A stretch of 60,894 bases of DNA from Mycobacterium persicum (GCF_002086675.1 NZ_MVIF01000025.1:1-60894); one strand, 5' to 3'. Shown: positions 17,801 through 28,860, counted from the stretch's first letter. Numbers and translations: made by a program. Notes: generated by a model from the letters alone, not told the origin.

Positions 17801-18411
17801 AGAAGCAGCAGGCGAGCCGTCGCACAAAGACGCGGGGCCAAGCTCAGCCAGCACGGGCAAAGGCCGTCCCCGCCCGTAAGACCGGCGGCGCGACGCGCCC
17901 ACCGTCGAAGGTTCGTGCCGTTCCAGCCGGCGATACACCCAGAATCGTACGCCGCCGTCCCGGCAAAGACGTGCCGCTGCGGAAGTTGGACTTCCCCATC
18001 GCGGCTAATGGCAAGGACCCGTTCGCCGATCTCGGCGAGCACGCTCTTCCGCTATTCGGTTCCGTCGTGCTGCGGGCCAAGTCGGCCACCTCGAATGGGC
18101 ACGAAGCAGACGTCGCCGATGGTGGCGGCGATCGCATCCAACACTCCCTGCCGCTGTTCGGCCCCATCGAACTGCCGGCCCTGATGACCAATGGCAATGT
18201 CCACACCAATGGCAACGGCCATGGCAACGGCCATAGCAATGGCCACGGGGTCGCCAACGGCAACGGCCACACCAACGGCAACGGTCACACCAACGGCAAC
18301 GGTCACACCAACGGCAACGGTCACACCAACGGCAACGGTCACACCAACGGCAACGGCAAGCAACCCGTCGACACGGGAAGCGCCGTTCCCGACAGGTCAG
18401 CAATCACCTAA
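14827..18411 (+). CDS. mmpL12: MmpL12-like RND lipid transporter (LOS export)
   Basis: A 1194-residue MMPL-family protein of the inner membrane. Order: first membrane helix at about 25-45 (ALVIAFWIALAAVLAVTFPPL), a periplasmic domain, a membrane cluster from about 195 to 350, a helix near 380, a long second periplasmic domain (about 400-815) with Gln/Asn-rich coiled-coil-like helices (LQQNLNQAVSTLRSIDGLQNRLNQ) and a CNADPAC pair, a second membrane cluster (about 820-975) with GADYNMLLISR, then a basic cytoplasmic tail. The tail ends in NGNGHT tandem repeats. MmpL proteins export acylated glycolipids with proton motive force; the place between papA4 and fadD/pks5 points to LOS. Start chosen at ATG 14827 (MSDSEAARPG); GTG 14815 is also in frame. 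It ends facing the fadD gene. Confidence 0.93.
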   Translation: MSDSEAARPGGVFDRLGQLVVRAPALVIAFWIALAAVLAVTFPPLMEVAGKAGGDALPDDAPTMVTGKEMGKAFGDSGKGSQLLVILTDENGLSPADLETYHTLVDRLRQADLSVQDFISTPGLHDVLSSKDNKAWNVPVMFQTDPQDPATIAGYNKTREIVSQTLAGSTLTANYAGGLVTMSDLTAIGQEDAHLIEIGTAVSVLIILLIIYRNVVTMLVPLATIGISMGTAQGTLSALATIGLDVQTQTIIFMSAVMIGAGTDYAVFLISRYHDYVRQGLASDLAVQRALMSIGKVIAASAATVAVTFIVMVFCKLPVFSTVGPAISVSIVVSFVAAVSLLPAILVLIGRRGWIKPRRDLTHRLWRRTGTRIVRRPRIHLVASLVVLAVLAGSSFLVRFNYDDLKALPSDVTSVAGYEAMSRHFPQNMMTPMMLFIKSPRDLRNPSALADLEMMSHRISQLPDITAIRGLTRPNGEPLQQTKVSYQAGEVGGKLDEAGDAIRDHGSDLDRLVNGSNDLAGALAQVRDQVTQAVGSAGTLVSVLTTMKQLMGGDKTLNDLDRTAKLVGRMRALGDALSANMVDVANTVAWASPLLKALNSSPTCNADPACAASRSQLQALVQAQTSGTLNSITDLARSLQQTKEVQTVSQTIDKLQQNLNQAVSTLRSIDGLQNRLNQMQQGANALAQGSRAVADGVAALVDQTKKMGSGLDEASAFLLGLKHDAERPSMAGFNVPPQVLAADEFKKAAQIFISSDGHAARYLIQSSLNPFTTQAMDQVNTILSAARSSQPNTELSDATISLAGIPTGLADTRDYYNSDINFIVLATIVIVFLILVMLLRAIIAPLYLIGSVLVSFFAALGLGVIVFQLILGKELHWSLPGLSFILLVAVGADYNMLLISRIRDESPHGVRVGVIRTVGSTGGVITSAGLIFAASMFGLLAATISTMVEAGFIIGAGILIDTFIVRTVTVPALAALIGQANWWPSKLATSSKKQQASRRTKTRGQAQPARAKAVPARKTGGATRPPSKVRAVPAGDTPRIVRRRPGKDVPLRKLDFPIAANGKDPFADLGEHALPLFGSVVLRAKSATSNGHEADVADGGGDRIQHSLPLFGPIELPALMTNGNVHTNGNGHGNGHSNGHGVANGNGHTNGNGHTNGNGHTNGNGHTNGNGHTNGNGKQPVDTGSAVPDRSAIT
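18253..18360 (+). repeat. 18-base tandem repeat in mmpL12 (NGNGH units)
   Basis: Six consecutive 18-base units encode ANGNGH, four TNGNGH and TNGNGK (residues 1143-1178). Several copies of ACCAACGGCAACGGTCAC are identical at the nucleotide level, including the third positions. A looser NGNGH/NGH run precedes it from about 18190. Unit length is a multiple of three, so copy-number change would alter tail length without a frameshift. Confidence 0.9.
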
Positions 18412-18505
18412 TACCCTGCTCGTTGTCCGCCGTCGGAATGATATAAGGACCGGGATCGGGTCTATCTGAATCACTGCCCACCCGAAGGCGCCGAGTGTGA
18501 ACCAT

Positions 18506-18533
18506 ACGACGCGACACGCCGAGAAAGCGTCGT
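18506..18533. terminator. Possible hairpin between converging mmpL12 and fadD
   Basis: ACGACGC (18506-18512) and GCGTCGT (18527-18533) form a seven-base stem with a 14-base loop in the 186-base gap between converging genes. No clear T tract follows, so it is only a candidate bidirectional terminator. Confidence 0.3.
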
Positions 18534-18597
18534 GAGATTCACGCTCGCCGCCGCAACTCTGAGCGAACGTCAGCAGCAAACGGGTGAGCGCGAAAGA

Positions 18598-20349
18598 TTA
18601 AGCGTCCAGCCGGGTGAACTCGTCGTGCCGATACAGCTCGACACATTGCGCCCGTCTGATCTTGCCGCTTGTGGTTATCGGAATCGAGCCGGGCGAGACC
18701 AGAACCAGATCCGCCACGCTCAGCCCATGCGACTTCGAAATTGCCGACGTGACTTCCCGCTTGACGACCTGCAACCTGTCAGCCAAATCCTCGTCCGTGT
18801 CCGGGCGCTTCTTGAGCTCGATGATTGCGACCAGCTTCTCAGCGCCACGGTCCGGAACCGATATTGCCGCGCATCGACCCGGAGTGACCTCCTGGATCGT
18901 CGCCTCGATGTCGTCTGGAGAGTGGTTGCGGCCGTACACGATCAAGAGGTCTTTGATACGGCCGATGATGAACAACTCTCCGTCGAAGAAGAAGCCGGAA
19001 TCACCAGTTCTGAGCCAGGGACCTTCCGGGGTGCCGGCCGAAGGGTTGACAATGCGCGCCTGGAAGGTGCGCTCGGACTCGACCGGCTTCTGCCAGTAGC
19101 CGGCGCCCACGTTGGGCCCGTGCAGCCAGATCTCGCCGACCGCTCCCTGCGGGCACTCGACACCGGTGTCGGGGTCGACGATTCGCACTGTCATCTGCCG
19201 CGGGTGGCCATAGCTCACCAACCCGGTACCGGTTCCGGGTGCGCACCGCTCCGCCTCACCCGCGGGCAGTTTCGCGGAATCGAAATACACGACTTTCGGC
19301 GGTTCGCCCGGTTCACGAGTCGCGATATAGACCGTTGCCTCGGCCATCCCGTATGACGGCCGAACCGCCGCGGGATCAAGGTTGAATTTTGCGAACCGGT
19401 CGGTGAAGCGCTTCACGGTGACGGGCTGCACTCGCTCACTGCCGCTGAGGACATGCAGCACTTCCCCGAGATCGAAACCGTTCATATCGTCGTCGGAAGT
19501 CTTGCGCGCTACCAGGTCGAACGCAAAGTTTGGCGCCGCCGTAAATACCCGGCCACTAGTTGCCATCAATTGCATCCACCGAGCCGGTCTCTGCAAAAAC
19601 CCCGCCGGACTCGTCAGGACCACGGGAATGCCCGCAAGAATGGGAATGATAATTCCAACAAAGAAACCCATATCGTGATAAAACGGCAGCCAGGACACCA
19701 CACCACTGCCGGGCGGGGGAACCTTCCCGTACTTCGCGTAATAGCCGTCCATGATTTGTCCGAAATTGACGAACAAATTCTTATTCGAGACCACCACCCC
19801 CGCCGGCGTGCGGGTGGACCCGGAGGTGTACTGCAAATACAGCGCATCCGGCATCTCTGCGCTACGAGAGCCCGGCCGGACCGACGAAGCCGGGCGAGCG
19901 TCCAGGTCCAGCAGATCGATTTCGACAACTGCGGGTGCAGATTGTCCGGGTTGCGGTTTCGCGTACCCGGAGACATGGTCGCTCACCGAGGAAGTCGTCA
20001 GGATGACCGAGGGTGACGTATCAGCCAGCACGGAAGTGGTGCGCTCGTCATGAACACCGGAATAGGGAACCGATAGCGGAACGGCGGTCAGCCCGGCCTC
20101 GAGCGCCCCGAGGAAACCGGCGATGTAGTCGAGGGTCTGCGGCGCAAGTATCACTGCCCGATCGCCAGGCGATCCGCATTGCCTGAGGCGCTGACCAACG
20201 TTGAGCATGCGCCGATGCAGCTGCGCCCACGTCAGCCTCTCGGGGACACCTTCCCAATCCTGCTCGTAATCAATGAATGTCATCGCTGTGTCGTTGGGCT
20301 GCAAGCTCGCACGCTCGCGCAGCACAGCGGGAATCGAAGACTCAACCAC
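18598..20349 (-). CDS. fadD25: Fatty-acyl-AMP ligase (FadD25-like FAAL)
   Basis: An adenylate-forming enzyme that activates a fatty acid as acyl-AMP for a polyketide synthase. The P-loop [11 protein letters not shown] is at about residues 174-184, with [22 protein letters not shown] and the hinge/C-domain [35 protein letters not shown] following, all typical of the FAAL branch rather than acyl-CoA ligases. The open frame extends to 20388. GTG at 20349 is preferred because it lies seven bases after TAGTGT, a TANNNT -10 box (leaderless), and gives 583 residues, which I recall as the FadD25 length. It is the only FAAL seen in the window and would serve both Pks5 enzymes. It is transcribed away from the second pks5 and toward mmpL12. 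Confidence 0.92.
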   Translation of the reverse strand: MVESSIPAVLRERASLQPNDTAMTFIDYEQDWEGVPERLTWAQLHRRMLNVGQRLRQCGSPGDRAVILAPQTLDYIAGFLGALEAGLTAVPLSVPYSGVHDERTTSVLADTSPSVILTTSSVSDHVSGYAKPQPGQSAPAVVEIDLLDLDARPASSVRPGSRSAEMPDALYLQYTSGSTRTPAGVVVSNKNLFVNFGQIMDGYYAKYGKVPPPGSGVVSWLPFYHDMGFFVGIIIPILAGIPVVLTSPAGFLQRPARWMQLMATSGRVFTAAPNFAFDLVARKTSDDDMNGFDLGEVLHVLSGSERVQPVTVKRFTDRFAKFNLDPAAVRPSYGMAEATVYIATREPGEPPKVVYFDSAKLPAGEAERCAPGTGTGLVSYGHPRQMTVRIVDPDTGVECPQGAVGEIWLHGPNVGAGYWQKPVESERTFQARIVNPSAGTPEGPWLRTGDSGFFFDGELFIIGRIKDLLIVYGRNHSPDDIEATIQEVTPGRCAAISVPDRGAEKLVAIIELKKRPDTDEDLADRLQVVKREVTSAISKSHGLSVADLVLVSPGSIPITTSGKIRRAQCVELYRHDEFTRLDA

Positions 20350-20855
20350 GGGCCTCACACTACCTCGGATGCTCGTAGCTGGTGCCAAATCTGCTCGTCA
20401 CAGGGGTAACACGCGGATTGTCCGCCGCCGGCCCGGCCACACGGTTCTCGCCGGCCCGCGGGTTGCCGTCGCGCTCAGGTCATAACTTCTGCCACCTCGA
20501 TGGCTCTCGATATGAATGCAAACGGCGGCCGCATACGGGGGTGTTGGGCGCATATATAGTCGTCAATTGGGCGCGCTGGCGGAGAGCCGAGTAAAGCGCC
20601 CGGACACTGCTTTTTGCGGACATCCGGCGTCACTCTTAAGCCATCGACCTGCCCTTTCGCCCTTATTCGACAGAATTTTTTGTACGTACGCACAGTTTTC
20701 CCACATTGGTGAAGCTGAGGGGCTACGCTGCTGTTCACCTGACTAGTTGGGTCGGATGCGATCAGGGGGATCATGGCGCGGTGCACGATGCGCCGGCACC
20801 GACAGCCCGGATCGACATTCGATGAAGTCTCCTTGAGACAGGGGGAAAAGAAGAG
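20350..20855. other. Divergent intergenic region, fadD and second pks5
   Basis: 506 bases without a recognisable gene. The fadD promoter is inferred at the left edge (TAGTGT next to the GTG start). Promoter module B for the second pks5 is at 20678-20729, leaving a leader of about 120 bases. Confidence 0.5.
20678..20729 (+). promoter_or_regulatory. Promoter module B upstream of second pks5
   Basis: TTTTGTACGT (20678-20687) with ACGTACG, GCAC, TTTT, CCAC and GGGC-TACGCT blocks; TACGCT (20724-20729) is the -10 box. The spacing from first block to -10 box (46 bases) is identical to module A at mmpL12. Two genes of one pathway sharing an upstream block argues for a common regulator. Confidence 0.6.
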
Positions 20856-23800
20856 GTGACGGCGGTGAACGAACCAGGTGTGACTCCGGTGGCTGTGATC
20901 GGGATGGCATGCCGGCTTCCTGGAGGAGTCGACTCCCCGAAAAAGCTGTGGGAGGCGTTATTACGGGGAGACGACACGGTCACCGAGGTTCCCGCTGACC
21001 GCTGGGACGCCGACGAATACTACGACCCCGAGCCCGGCGTGCCCGGCCGGACCGTCTGCAAGTGGGGTTCCTTCCTCGACAACGTCGGCGACTTCGACCC
21101 CGAGTTCTTCGGGATCACCGAAAAGGAAGCAACAGCGATCGACCCGCAACACCGCTTGCTTCTGGAAACCGCCTGGGAGGCCATGGAACACGCCGGTCTG
21201 ACACCGGAGAAGATGGCCGAGTCGCTCACCGGCGTCTTCGTCGGTCTCAATCACGGCGACTACCAGTTCGTGCACATTGACGCGGAGGCTTTCGACGGGC
21301 CGTACGGCAACACCGGAACCAACTCCTGCTTTGCGTCGGGACGGATTTCCTATGCTCTGCGGTTGCACGGGCCCGCGGTCACGGTGGACACCGCATGCTC
21401 GTCCAGCTTGTTCGCAACCCACCTGGCCTGCCGCAGCCTCACCGACGGCGAAAGCGATCTGGCCTTCGCGGCTGGCGTCTACGTGATGATGGAACCGCGC
21501 AGGTTCGCCTCGGCGTCGGCGCAGAATATGTTGTCGCCCACCGGACATTGCCACGCATTCGACGCCGCGGCGGACGGCTTCGTGTCCGGCGAGGGCTCGG
21601 TGGTGCTGTTGCTCAAGCGGTTGCCGGACGCACTGCGCGACGGCGACCAAATTCTGGCCGTCGTCCGCGGAACGGCCGCCAACCAGGACGGCCACACGGT
21701 CAGCATCGCGACGCCGTCGGTGCAGGCCCAGTCGATGGTGTACCGCGCGGCGCTGGCCGCGGCCGGAGTGGAGCCGGGCAGCGTCGGCCTGGTAGAGGCG
21801 CACGGCACCGGCACCCCCGTAGGTGACCCCATCGAATACGAAAGTCTGGCTGAGGTGTACGGCATCGACCGGCCCTGCGCGCTGACATCGGCAAAGCCCA
21901 ATTTCGGACACACCCAAGCGGCCGCCGGGGCACTCGGGCTGATGAAGGCAATTCTCGCGCTGCAGCACGGTGTGGTTCCGCGAAACCTGCACTTCACCCG
22001 GCTGCCGGACGATATGGCCCGAATCAACACCAAACTCTTTGTGCCACAGGACATCACGCCGTGGCCCACGAATGGTGAGCAGCTACGACGTGCGGCGGTG
22101 TCGTCGTACGGCATATCCGGGACGAACGTGCATGCCATCGTCGAGCAGGCACCCGAAATCACTGCTCACGACGACGTGCCGACCACCCCGGCTGAAGGCG
22201 AGCTGATCTTCCCGCTGTCGGCGACGTCAGCCGACGCATTGCGGCAGACGGCCGGGCGGCTCGCGGACTGGGTCGATGCGCAGGGCCCGGAATGGTCGTC
22301 GGTGTCGGACCTGGCCTACACCCTGGCCCGGCGGCGCAGTCATCGCCCGGTGCGGACGTCGGTGCTGGCCAGGGGTGCGGCGGAGCTTTCCGCGGCCTTA
22401 CGCGAGATCGCCGACGACGAGACCCCCTACCAAGCCGCCGTCGGGCAGGACGACCGGGGCCCGGTATGGATATTCTCCGGCCAAGGTTCACAGTGGGCGG
22501 CGATGGGCGCCGACCTGTTCGCCAACGAACCGGTTTTCGCCGCAACCATCGCGGAGCTGGAGCCGTTGATCGCGCAGGAGTCCGGATTCTCGGTGACCGA
22601 AGCGATGACCGCACCGGAGACCGTGACCGGAATCGACCGGGTGCAGCCGACGCTGTTCGCCATGCAGGTGGCGCTGGCCGCCACCATGAAGTCCTACGGG
22701 GTGCGCCCCGGCGCAGTTATCGGGCACTCGCTCGGAGAGTCGGCGGCGGCCGTCGCGGCGGGCGCGCTGTCACTTCAAGACGGGGCGAAGGTCATCTGCC
22801 GCCGCTCCCGGCTGATGACCCGCATCTCCGGTTCCGGAGCCATGGCCTCGGTGGAACTGCCTGCCCAGCAAGTGCTTTCCGAACTGATGGCCCGCGGCGT
22901 CAACGACGTCGTGGTCGCGGTCGTCGCTTCGCCGCAGTCGACGGTGATCGGCGGCGCCACCGAGGCCGTTCGCGAGCTCGTCGCGGCGTGGGAGCAGCGC
23001 GAGGTGATGGCCCGTGAGGTGGCCGTCGACGTCGCGTCGCACTCCCCACAGGTGGACCCGATCCTCGACGACCTGTACGAGATTCTGGCCGATCTCGAGC
23101 CGCTGACGCCGGAAGTGCCCTACTATTCCGCGACACTGTTCGACCCGCGCGAGGAACCGTACTGCGATGCCAACTACTGGGTGGACAATCTGCGCCACAC
23201 GGTGCGCTTCGGCGCGGCGGTGCAAGCGGCGCTCGAGGACGGCTTCCGGGTCTTCGCCGAACTGGCGCCGCATCCACTGCTGACCCGTGCCGTGGAAAAA
23301 ACGGCCGAGAGCCTCGACATACCGGTGGCGGCGTTGGCCGGCATGCGGCGCGAGCAGCCGCTGCCGCACGGGCTGCGCGGCCTGCTGGCAGATCTGCACA
23401 GCGCGGGCGCCGCGGTGGACTTCTCCGTGTTCTACCCCAGCGGGCAGCTCGTGGAAGCACCGCTGCCGACGTGGACGCACCGATCGCTGTTGTTGAACCG
23501 CGCCGGTCACGACCACCAGACCCAAGGCGGCTCGTCGGTGGTCGTGCACCCGCTGCTGGGAGCTCATGTGCGGCTGCCGGAGGAACCGGAGCGGCATGTG
23601 TGGCAGACCGATGTCGGCACCGAGGCGCTGCCCTGGTTGGCTGACCACCAAATCCACAGTGCCCCAGCGCTTCCGGGCGCTGCGTATTGTGAGATGGCGT
23701 TGGCGGCAGCTCGCACCATCCTCGGCGAGGCGTCCGAAGTCCGCGACATGCGCTTCGAGCAGATGCTGCTGCTGGATGAAGAAACCCCGTTGTCGGTGGT

Positions 23801-26800
23801 CGGATCGGTGAAATCGCCCGGGGTCGTCGACTTCGTGGTGGAGACCTTCCAGGAGGGCGGGTCGATCCGGCGCGGCGCGGCGGTGCTGCACGTCGTCGAG
23901 GACGAGGACCAGCCGCCCGCCTACGACGTCCCCGGCTTGTTGGCCGGCCACCTGCGCACCGAGGAGGGGACCGAACTACGGGAACGGTTCGATGAGCACG
24001 GCGTGCAATACGGTCCCGCCTTCACCGGACTGGGCGCCGCGCACATTGCCGACGGGGCTGTCAGCACGGTGCTGGCCGAGGTCTCGCTGCCCGGCGCGAT
24101 GCGGTCACAGCAGCGGGCTTATGCCATCCACCCCGCCCTGTTGGATGCCTGTTTCCAGGCCGTCGGGGCTCACCCCGACGTGCAGGTCGCGGGCAACGGC
24201 GGTCTGATGTTGCCACTGGGTGTAGGCCGGATCCGTGCCTACGCCTCCACTCGAAATGCCCACTACTGCTATGCGCGGGTGACAAACGTCGACGCCGCCG
24301 GGGTAGACGCGGACCTCGACGTGCTCGACGAGCACGGGACCGTGCTGGTGGCCGTGCGTGGGCTACGGCTCGGCACAGGGGTTTCCGAGCAAGGCAACCG
24401 GGATCGGGTACTCGGCGAGCGGCTGCTGACCATCGAATGGCAACAGCGTGAGCTGCCCGAGCCGGACCTCGCCGACGCCGGAACGTGGCTGCTGATCAGC
24501 ACCACCGACGTTGCGGACCTATTGGCGACCGAGTTGACCGACGCGTTGAAGTCGCACGGCGCGCAGTGCGCAACCATGAGCTGGCCGGAACACACCGACC
24601 ATGCCGGGGCCGCCGAACGGCTGCGAAACCAGCTCAATGCCGGCGGTTTTCACAACGTGGTCATCCTGACCGCGCCGGACAACGGCGATCGCGACGAGAA
24701 GAGCGCGGTCCGCGGCGTCGAGTGCGTCCGGCACCTGGTGCGGATCACCCGCGAGCTGCCCGAAATCATGGGCGAGGCCCCTCGCTTGTTTGTGGTAACC
24801 CGTAATGCGCAGACCGTGCTCGCCGCAGACAGCCCCAACCTCGAGCAGGCCGGGCTGCGAGGTCTGTTGCGGGTCGTCGGTGCCGAGCATCCACACCTGC
24901 ACACCACCCACATCGATGTCGACGAGCACACCCACGCCGAACACGTAGCGCGCCAACTGCTGTCCGGCTCGGAAGAAGACGAGACTGCCTGGCGAAACGA
25001 CGAGTGGCACACCGCACGCTTGTCGCCCGCGCCGTTGCGTCCCGAAGAGCGCAAGGCGACCGTGGTGAATTACGAATCCGCCGGCATGCGCCTGCAGATC
25101 CGTACCCCGGGCGATCTACAGACCATGGAATTCGTTGCCTTCGACCGGGTTACGCCGGGGCCCGGCGAGATTGAAGTCGCGGTCACGGCGTCCAGCATCA
25201 ACTTCGCCGATGTCCTGGTCACATTCGGTCGCTACAACTCTCCGGACGGCCGGATGCCGGAGCTGGGCACCGATTTCGCGGGTGTGGTCACTGCCGTCGG
25301 GCCCGACGTCACGACGCACCAGGTCGGTGACCACGTCGGCGGCATGTCACCCCACGGCTGCTGGGCAACATTTGTCACCTGCGACGCGAACCTGGCCACA
25401 CCGATTCCGCAGGGCCTGACCGACGCCCAGGCAGCGGCCGTGACCACCGCGCACGCCACCGCCTGGTACGGGCTGCACGACCTGGCCCGGATCAAGGCCG
25501 GTGACAAGGTGCTCATCCACTCCGGAACCGGCGGCGTCGGCCAGGCCGCGATTGCGATCGCCGGCGCGGCGGGAGCCGAGATCTACGCGACCGCGGGCAG
25601 TCCGAAACGCCGGCAATTGTTGCGCGACATGGGGATTCACCACGTCTACGACTCGCGCAGCATCGACTTCGCCGAGCAGATCCGCCGCGACACCGACGGC
25701 TACGGCGTCGACATCGTGCTCAACTCACTGACCGGCGCGGCTCAGCGAGCCGGGCTGGAATTGCTTTCGTGGGGAGGGCGTTTCGTCGAGATCGGCAAGC
25801 GTGACATCTACGGCGACACCAAGATGGGCCTCTTCCCGTTCCGGCGCAACCTGTCCTTCTACGGTGTCGACCTGGGAATGATGTCGCTCACCCATCCGCA
25901 GTACATCCGCGAGCTGTTGAGCACGGTGTACCGGCTGACCGCCGACGGCACGCTGCCGATGCCCGAGAGCACCCATTACCCGTTGGCCGATGCTGCCACC
26001 GCGATCCGGGTGATGGGTGCCGCCGACCACACGGGCAAGCTCATCCTCGATATTCCGCGTGCCGGGAGCAGCAGCGTGGTCTTGCCGCCCCAGCAGGTGC
26101 CGGTCTTCCGTGGTGACGGCTCCTACATCATCACCGGTGGCCTGGGCGGCCTGGGACTGTTCCTGGCCGAGAAGATGGCCACCGCCGGCGCCGGGCGAAT
26201 CGTACTCAGCTCCCGGTCTGCGCCCAGCCAAAAGGCTTTGGAGACAATCGAACTCATCCGCTCGATCGGATCCGATGTGGTGGTGGAGTGCGCCGACATC
26301 GCCCAGGCCGGCGCCGCGGAGCGGCTGGTGGCCAACGCCACGGCCACCGGACTCCCGCTGCGCGGTGTGCTCCACGCGGCTGCCGTGGTCGAGGACGCCA
26401 CCCTGACCAACATCAGCGACGAGTTGCTCGACCGGGACTGGGCGCCCAAGGTGTATGGTGCCTGGCAGCTGCACCAGGCCACCGTCGATCAGCCGCTGGA
26501 CTGGTTCTGCTCGTTCTCGTCGGCGGCGGCGATGCTGGGCTCGCCGGGCCAGGGCGCCTATGCGGCGGCCAACAGCTGGTTGGATGCCTTCACCCATTGG
26601 CGGCAGTTGCAAGGTCTGCCCGCCACCTCGATCGCCTGGGGTGCCTGGGCCGAGATCGGGCGCGCCATCGCGCTGGCGGAGAGCACCGATGCCGCGATCG
26701 CTCCCGAGGAAGGCGCCTACGCGTTCGAGGCGATGCTCCGTCACGACCGCGCCTACACCGGCTACTCCCCCACCGTCGGCGTGCCATGGCTAGCCGCGTT

Positions 26801-27146
26801 CGCGGAGCGAAGCAAGTTCGCCGAGGCGTTCAAGGCATCGGAGCAAGGGCGTTCGGGTTCAAGCAAATTCCGCAACGAGCTGGCTTCCGTGCCGGTGGAG
26901 GAATGGCCGGGCCTGCTGCGCCGCCTGGTCTCCGAGCAGGTCAGCCTGATCCTGCGGCGCACCATCGATCCGGACCGTCAACTCTCCGAGTACGGACTCG
27001 ACTCGCTGGGCAACCTGGAACTGCGCACCCGCGTCCAGTCGGAGACGGGGATACGGATCAGCTCCACCGACATCACCACTGTGCGCGGTCTGGCCGACCA
27101 CCTGTTCAACCAGTTGGCCCCGGAAGAAGCCACCACGTCTTCGTGA
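20856..27146 (+). CDS. pks5_1: Second Pks5-type iterative polyketide synthase
   Basis: A 2096-residue enzyme with the same KS-AT-DH-ER-KR-ACP order as the one at 6545. Active residues are intact: KS Cys181 (VDTACSSS), AT Ser625 (GHSLGE), DH His in [44 protein letters not shown] and ACP Ser2050 ([12 protein letters not shown]). The two proteins are clearly paralogous along their whole length but differ at many positions, for example [14 protein letters not shown] against [15 protein letters not shown]-producing mycobacteria commonly carry a pks5 pair. This copy may make a second methyl-branched chain or be partly redundant. Start: GTG 20856; GTG 20865, with GAGGTGA five bases upstream, is equally possible. 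The methyltransferase gene follows 55 bases downstream. Confidence 0.95.
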   Translation: MTAVNEPGVTPVAVIGMACRLPGGVDSPKKLWEALLRGDDTVTEVPADRWDADEYYDPEPGVPGRTVCKWGSFLDNVGDFDPEFFGITEKEATAIDPQHRLLLETAWEAMEHAGLTPEKMAESLTGVFVGLNHGDYQFVHIDAEAFDGPYGNTGTNSCFASGRISYALRLHGPAVTVDTACSSSLFATHLACRSLTDGESDLAFAAGVYVMMEPRRFASASAQNMLSPTGHCHAFDAAADGFVSGEGSVVLLLKRLPDALRDGDQILAVVRGTAANQDGHTVSIATPSVQAQSMVYRAALAAAGVEPGSVGLVEAHGTGTPVGDPIEYESLAEVYGIDRPCALTSAKPNFGHTQAAAGALGLMKAILALQHGVVPRNLHFTRLPDDMARINTKLFVPQDITPWPTNGEQLRRAAVSSYGISGTNVHAIVEQAPEITAHDDVPTTPAEGELIFPLSATSADALRQTAGRLADWVDAQGPEWSSVSDLAYTLARRRSHRPVRTSVLARGAAELSAALREIADDETPYQAAVGQDDRGPVWIFSGQGSQWAAMGADLFANEPVFAATIAELEPLIAQESGFSVTEAMTAPETVTGIDRVQPTLFAMQVALAATMKSYGVRPGAVIGHSLGESAAAVAAGALSLQDGAKVICRRSRLMTRISGSGAMASVELPAQQVLSELMARGVNDVVVAVVASPQSTVIGGATEAVRELVAAWEQREVMAREVAVDVASHSPQVDPILDDLYEILADLEPLTPEVPYYSATLFDPREEPYCDANYWVDNLRHTVRFGAAVQAALEDGFRVFAELAPHPLLTRAVEKTAESLDIPVAALAGMRREQPLPHGLRGLLADLHSAGAAVDFSVFYPSGQLVEAPLPTWTHRSLLLNRAGHDHQTQGGSSVVVHPLLGAHVRLPEEPERHVWQTDVGTEALPWLADHQIHSAPALPGAAYCEMALAAARTILGEASEVRDMRFEQMLLLDEETPLSVVGSVKSPGVVDFVVETFQEGGSIRRGAAVLHVVEDEDQPPAYDVPGLLAGHLRTEEGTELRERFDEHGVQYGPAFTGLGAAHIADGAVSTVLAEVSLPGAMRSQQRAYAIHPALLDACFQAVGAHPDVQVAGNGGLMLPLGVGRIRAYASTRNAHYCYARVTNVDAAGVDADLDVLDEHGTVLVAVRGLRLGTGVSEQGNRDRVLGERLLTIEWQQRELPEPDLADAGTWLLISTTDVADLLATELTDALKSHGAQCATMSWPEHTDHAGAAERLRNQLNAGGFHNVVILTAPDNGDRDEKSAVRGVECVRHLVRITRELPEIMGEAPRLFVVTRNAQTVLAADSPNLEQAGLRGLLRVVGAEHPHLHTTHIDVDEHTHAEHVARQLLSGSEEDETAWRNDEWHTARLSPAPLRPEERKATVVNYESAGMRLQIRTPGDLQTMEFVAFDRVTPGPGEIEVAVTASSINFADVLVTFGRYNSPDGRMPELGTDFAGVVTAVGPDVTTHQVGDHVGGMSPHGCWATFVTCDANLATPIPQGLTDAQAAAVTTAHATAWYGLHDLARIKAGDKVLIHSGTGGVGQAAIAIAGAAGAEIYATAGSPKRRQLLRDMGIHHVYDSRSIDFAEQIRRDTDGYGVDIVLNSLTGAAQRAGLELLSWGGRFVEIGKRDIYGDTKMGLFPFRRNLSFYGVDLGMMSLTHPQYIRELLSTVYRLTADGTLPMPESTHYPLADAATAIRVMGAADHTGKLILDIPRAGSSSVVLPPQQVPVFRGDGSYIITGGLGGLGLFLAEKMATAGAGRIVLSSRSAPSQKALETIELIRSIGSDVVVECADIAQAGAAERLVANATATGLPLRGVLHAAAVVEDATLTNISDELLDRDWAPKVYGAWQLHQATVDQPLDWFCSFSSAAAMLGSPGQGAYAAANSWLDAFTHWRQLQGLPATSIAWGAWAEIGRAIALAESTDAAIAPEEGAYAFEAMLRHDRAYTGYSPTVGVPWLAAFAERSKFAEAFKASEQGRSGSSKFRNELASVPVEEWPGLLRRLVSEQVSLILRRTIDPDRQLSEYGLDSLGNLELRTRVQSETGIRISSTDITTVRGLADHLFNQLAPEEATTSS

Positions 27147-27201
27147 TGCCGCTGAGAAGAGCTGCGGCCCAGGATAGTTCGTCCTGCGAGGTGGCTGAGT
27201 G

Positions 27202-27858
27202 ATGCGAATCTTGCCGGAATCCAAAAGCGTCACCGAGTACTACGGCCACAAACGGCCGGAGATGCTGAAGTTCATCCCGGCCGATGCGCAACGCGTGCTC
27301 GAACTTGGATGCGGGCAAGGAGTTTTCAGCGCCCAACTCAAGAAAAGCCGGAGCGCGGAGGTCTGGGGCATCGAGTACAACGAGGAAGCGGCCCGACGCG
27401 CCGGCGCCATCCTCGACCATGTGCTGGCCGGAGACGCGAATGAGCGGATTGCCGAGCTGCCTGACGGCTACTTCGACGCGATCGTCTGTAATGACCTATT
27501 GGAGCACCTGGTCAATCCGCTCGAGACGCTGACGCAGCTTCGGGGCAAACTCAAGCCTCAAGGCGTCGTTGTCGCCTCGATTCCCAACATCCGCTACCTG
27601 CCCGCGCTGGGCAAGGTGGTGTTCCGAAGAGACTTCCCCCAAGAGGACTTTGGCATCTTCGACCGCACCCACTTGCGCTTCTTCACACGGGGCAGCATCG
27701 TGCGGATGTTCGAGGACGCGGGCTATGCCATCCAGCGCATCAAAGGCATCAACCCTTTTGTGGGGCCCTTTGGCGCGTTGTTCATCGTGCTGAGCGGGGG
27801 GTTCTTCGCCGACGGGGTTTTCCTGCAGTACGCCTGTGTGGCATCGCCGGCGGTGTGA
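27202..27858 (+). CDS. Class I SAM-dependent methyltransferase
   Basis: A 218-residue methyltransferase with the Rossmann SAM-binding motif VLELGCGQGVFSAQL (about residues 30-44), the acidic VWGIEYNEEAARRA, the post-motif DAIVCNDLLEHLVNPLETL and SIPNIRYLPALGKVVF (Methyltransf_23 type). Members near glycosyltransferases usually O-methylate sugars. It starts at ATG 27202 (GTG 27199 is also possible) after GAGGTGG, 55 bases after the second pks5 on the same strand, so it is likely in that transcript. Possible targets in a LOS are a rhamnose or a lactyl hydroxyl (the 2-methoxypropionyl group of kansosamine); this cannot be settled by sequence. Confidence 0.88.
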   Translation: MRILPESKSVTEYYGHKRPEMLKFIPADAQRVLELGCGQGVFSAQLKKSRSAEVWGIEYNEEAARRAGAILDHVLAGDANERIAELPDGYFDAIVCNDLLEHLVNPLETLTQLRGKLKPQGVVVASIPNIRYLPALGKVVFRRDFPQEDFGIFDRTHLRFFTRGSIVRMFEDAGYAIQRIKGINPFVGPFGALFIVLSGGFFADGVFLQYACVASPAV

Positions 27859-28086
27859 GGTCTACCGGCGGCATAATTGCTACGGCAATTACTCCGTCGG
27901 CGGGGCACTCGATGCGCCCGGCTCACAGCGACAGCGGGAGTATAGGCGCCGCGAAAGTGCAAGAGGCAATGTATTTTGGAGTACCTCCGCAGATACATTC
28001 GCGACACTTTTCGCCCACAAGTGGTGGGTGCACGGCGGCGCACCTGACTTCGAAGCGTTGGCTGCCTGCCGTGCCGCGTCCGTGTG

Positions 28087-28860
28087 TCAGTCCAGCACCG
28101 CATAGGAAATTTGCGGCGTAAAAGGAAAGCGCCTGATACGGAGATTCCTGATCCCGGCCGACTCCAGTACGGCAAGGGTTTCGCCGGGCCAGTATTTTTG
28201 GTTGAGCTCGTCGAAAGCGAGTACGGCACCTTTGGGCATTCTGGGCAGGAAAGTCCTGATCGCCGCCAGGGTCGGTTCGAACAGATCAAAGTCGAGGTAG
28301 AGAAGCGCAACCACCGTGTGCTGGTTGTCTGACAGATACGCAGGGATCGTCTGTTGTGCGTCACCCTTGACGAGTTCGACTCGATCGATATGCCCCAGTG
28401 GACGATTGAGGTCGTACAACGAGACTGCGTGCCGAATGTCGTCCTCGATGCCTTGAACCGCCAAGCCACCGACTTTGGCGAATGACAGACTCGCGTCCTC
28501 GGTAGTTGCGTCTTGATCCGCGAGGCTGGGAAAACCGGCGAAAGTGTCGAACCCCACGATTCGTCGTGTGTGATTGTAGGGCTCGTAGATCGCCGAGAGC
28601 TGCGCCCACGTCATCAAGCCGCCCCCCATGAAGACGCCACACTCAATGATATGGCCGTGAACATCCACGATTTGCTTGAAGATCTCGTTCTTGGCCAGGA
28701 ACGTCGCCATTGTTTGGCGCGGAACGAACTTCGCGAAGTTCTTCAGTTTGGCGAGAATGTCACCTTCGCCGGCGCTGAAGAATTCCTGGATTCTCGTGGC
28801 GTATTGCTCATCTGCGGAGGTTTGTGTGCGCGCGTCGAGCATCGAAAAGCGGTTATCCAT
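28087..28860 (-). CDS. TylF/MycF-type sugar O-methyltransferase
   Basis: The 257-residue protein belongs to the metal-dependent TylF (macrocin O-methyltransferase) family: IIECGVFMGGGLMTWAQL (SAM loop), RRIVGFDTFAGFPSLADQD, ALLYLDFDLFEPTLAAI and LAFDELNQKYWPGE, the last two carrying the acidic metal ligands. Known members methylate the 2- or 3-hydroxyl of deoxysugars on macrolides. It is the last gene of the minus-strand operon; its ATG at 28860, preceded by AAGGTGA, shares a base with the stop of the upstream fusion gene. In the kansosamine proposal it would add the 2-O-methyl group. The assignment of family is firm, the sugar position is inference. Confidence 0.88.
   Translation of the reverse strand: MDNRFSMLDARTQTSADEQYATRIQEFFSAGEGDILAKLKNFAKFVPRQTMATFLAKNEIFKQIVDVHGHIIECGVFMGGGLMTWAQLSAIYEPYNHTRRIVGFDTFAGFPSLADQDATTEDASLSFAKVGGLAVQGIEDDIRHAVSLYDLNRPLGHIDRVELVKGDAQQTIPAYLSDNQHTVVALLYLDFDLFEPTLAAIRTFLPRMPKGAVLAFDELNQKYWPGETLAVLESAGIRNLRIRRFPFTPQISYAVLD

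Noticed and set aside
18253..18360. Possible CRISPR array
   Set aside because: Units are contiguous 18-mers without spacers and lie in frame within mmpL12.
20856..27146. Second pks5 as an assembly duplication of the first
   Set aside because: The two genes differ at many codons along their whole length and have different neighbours, so they are true paralogues.
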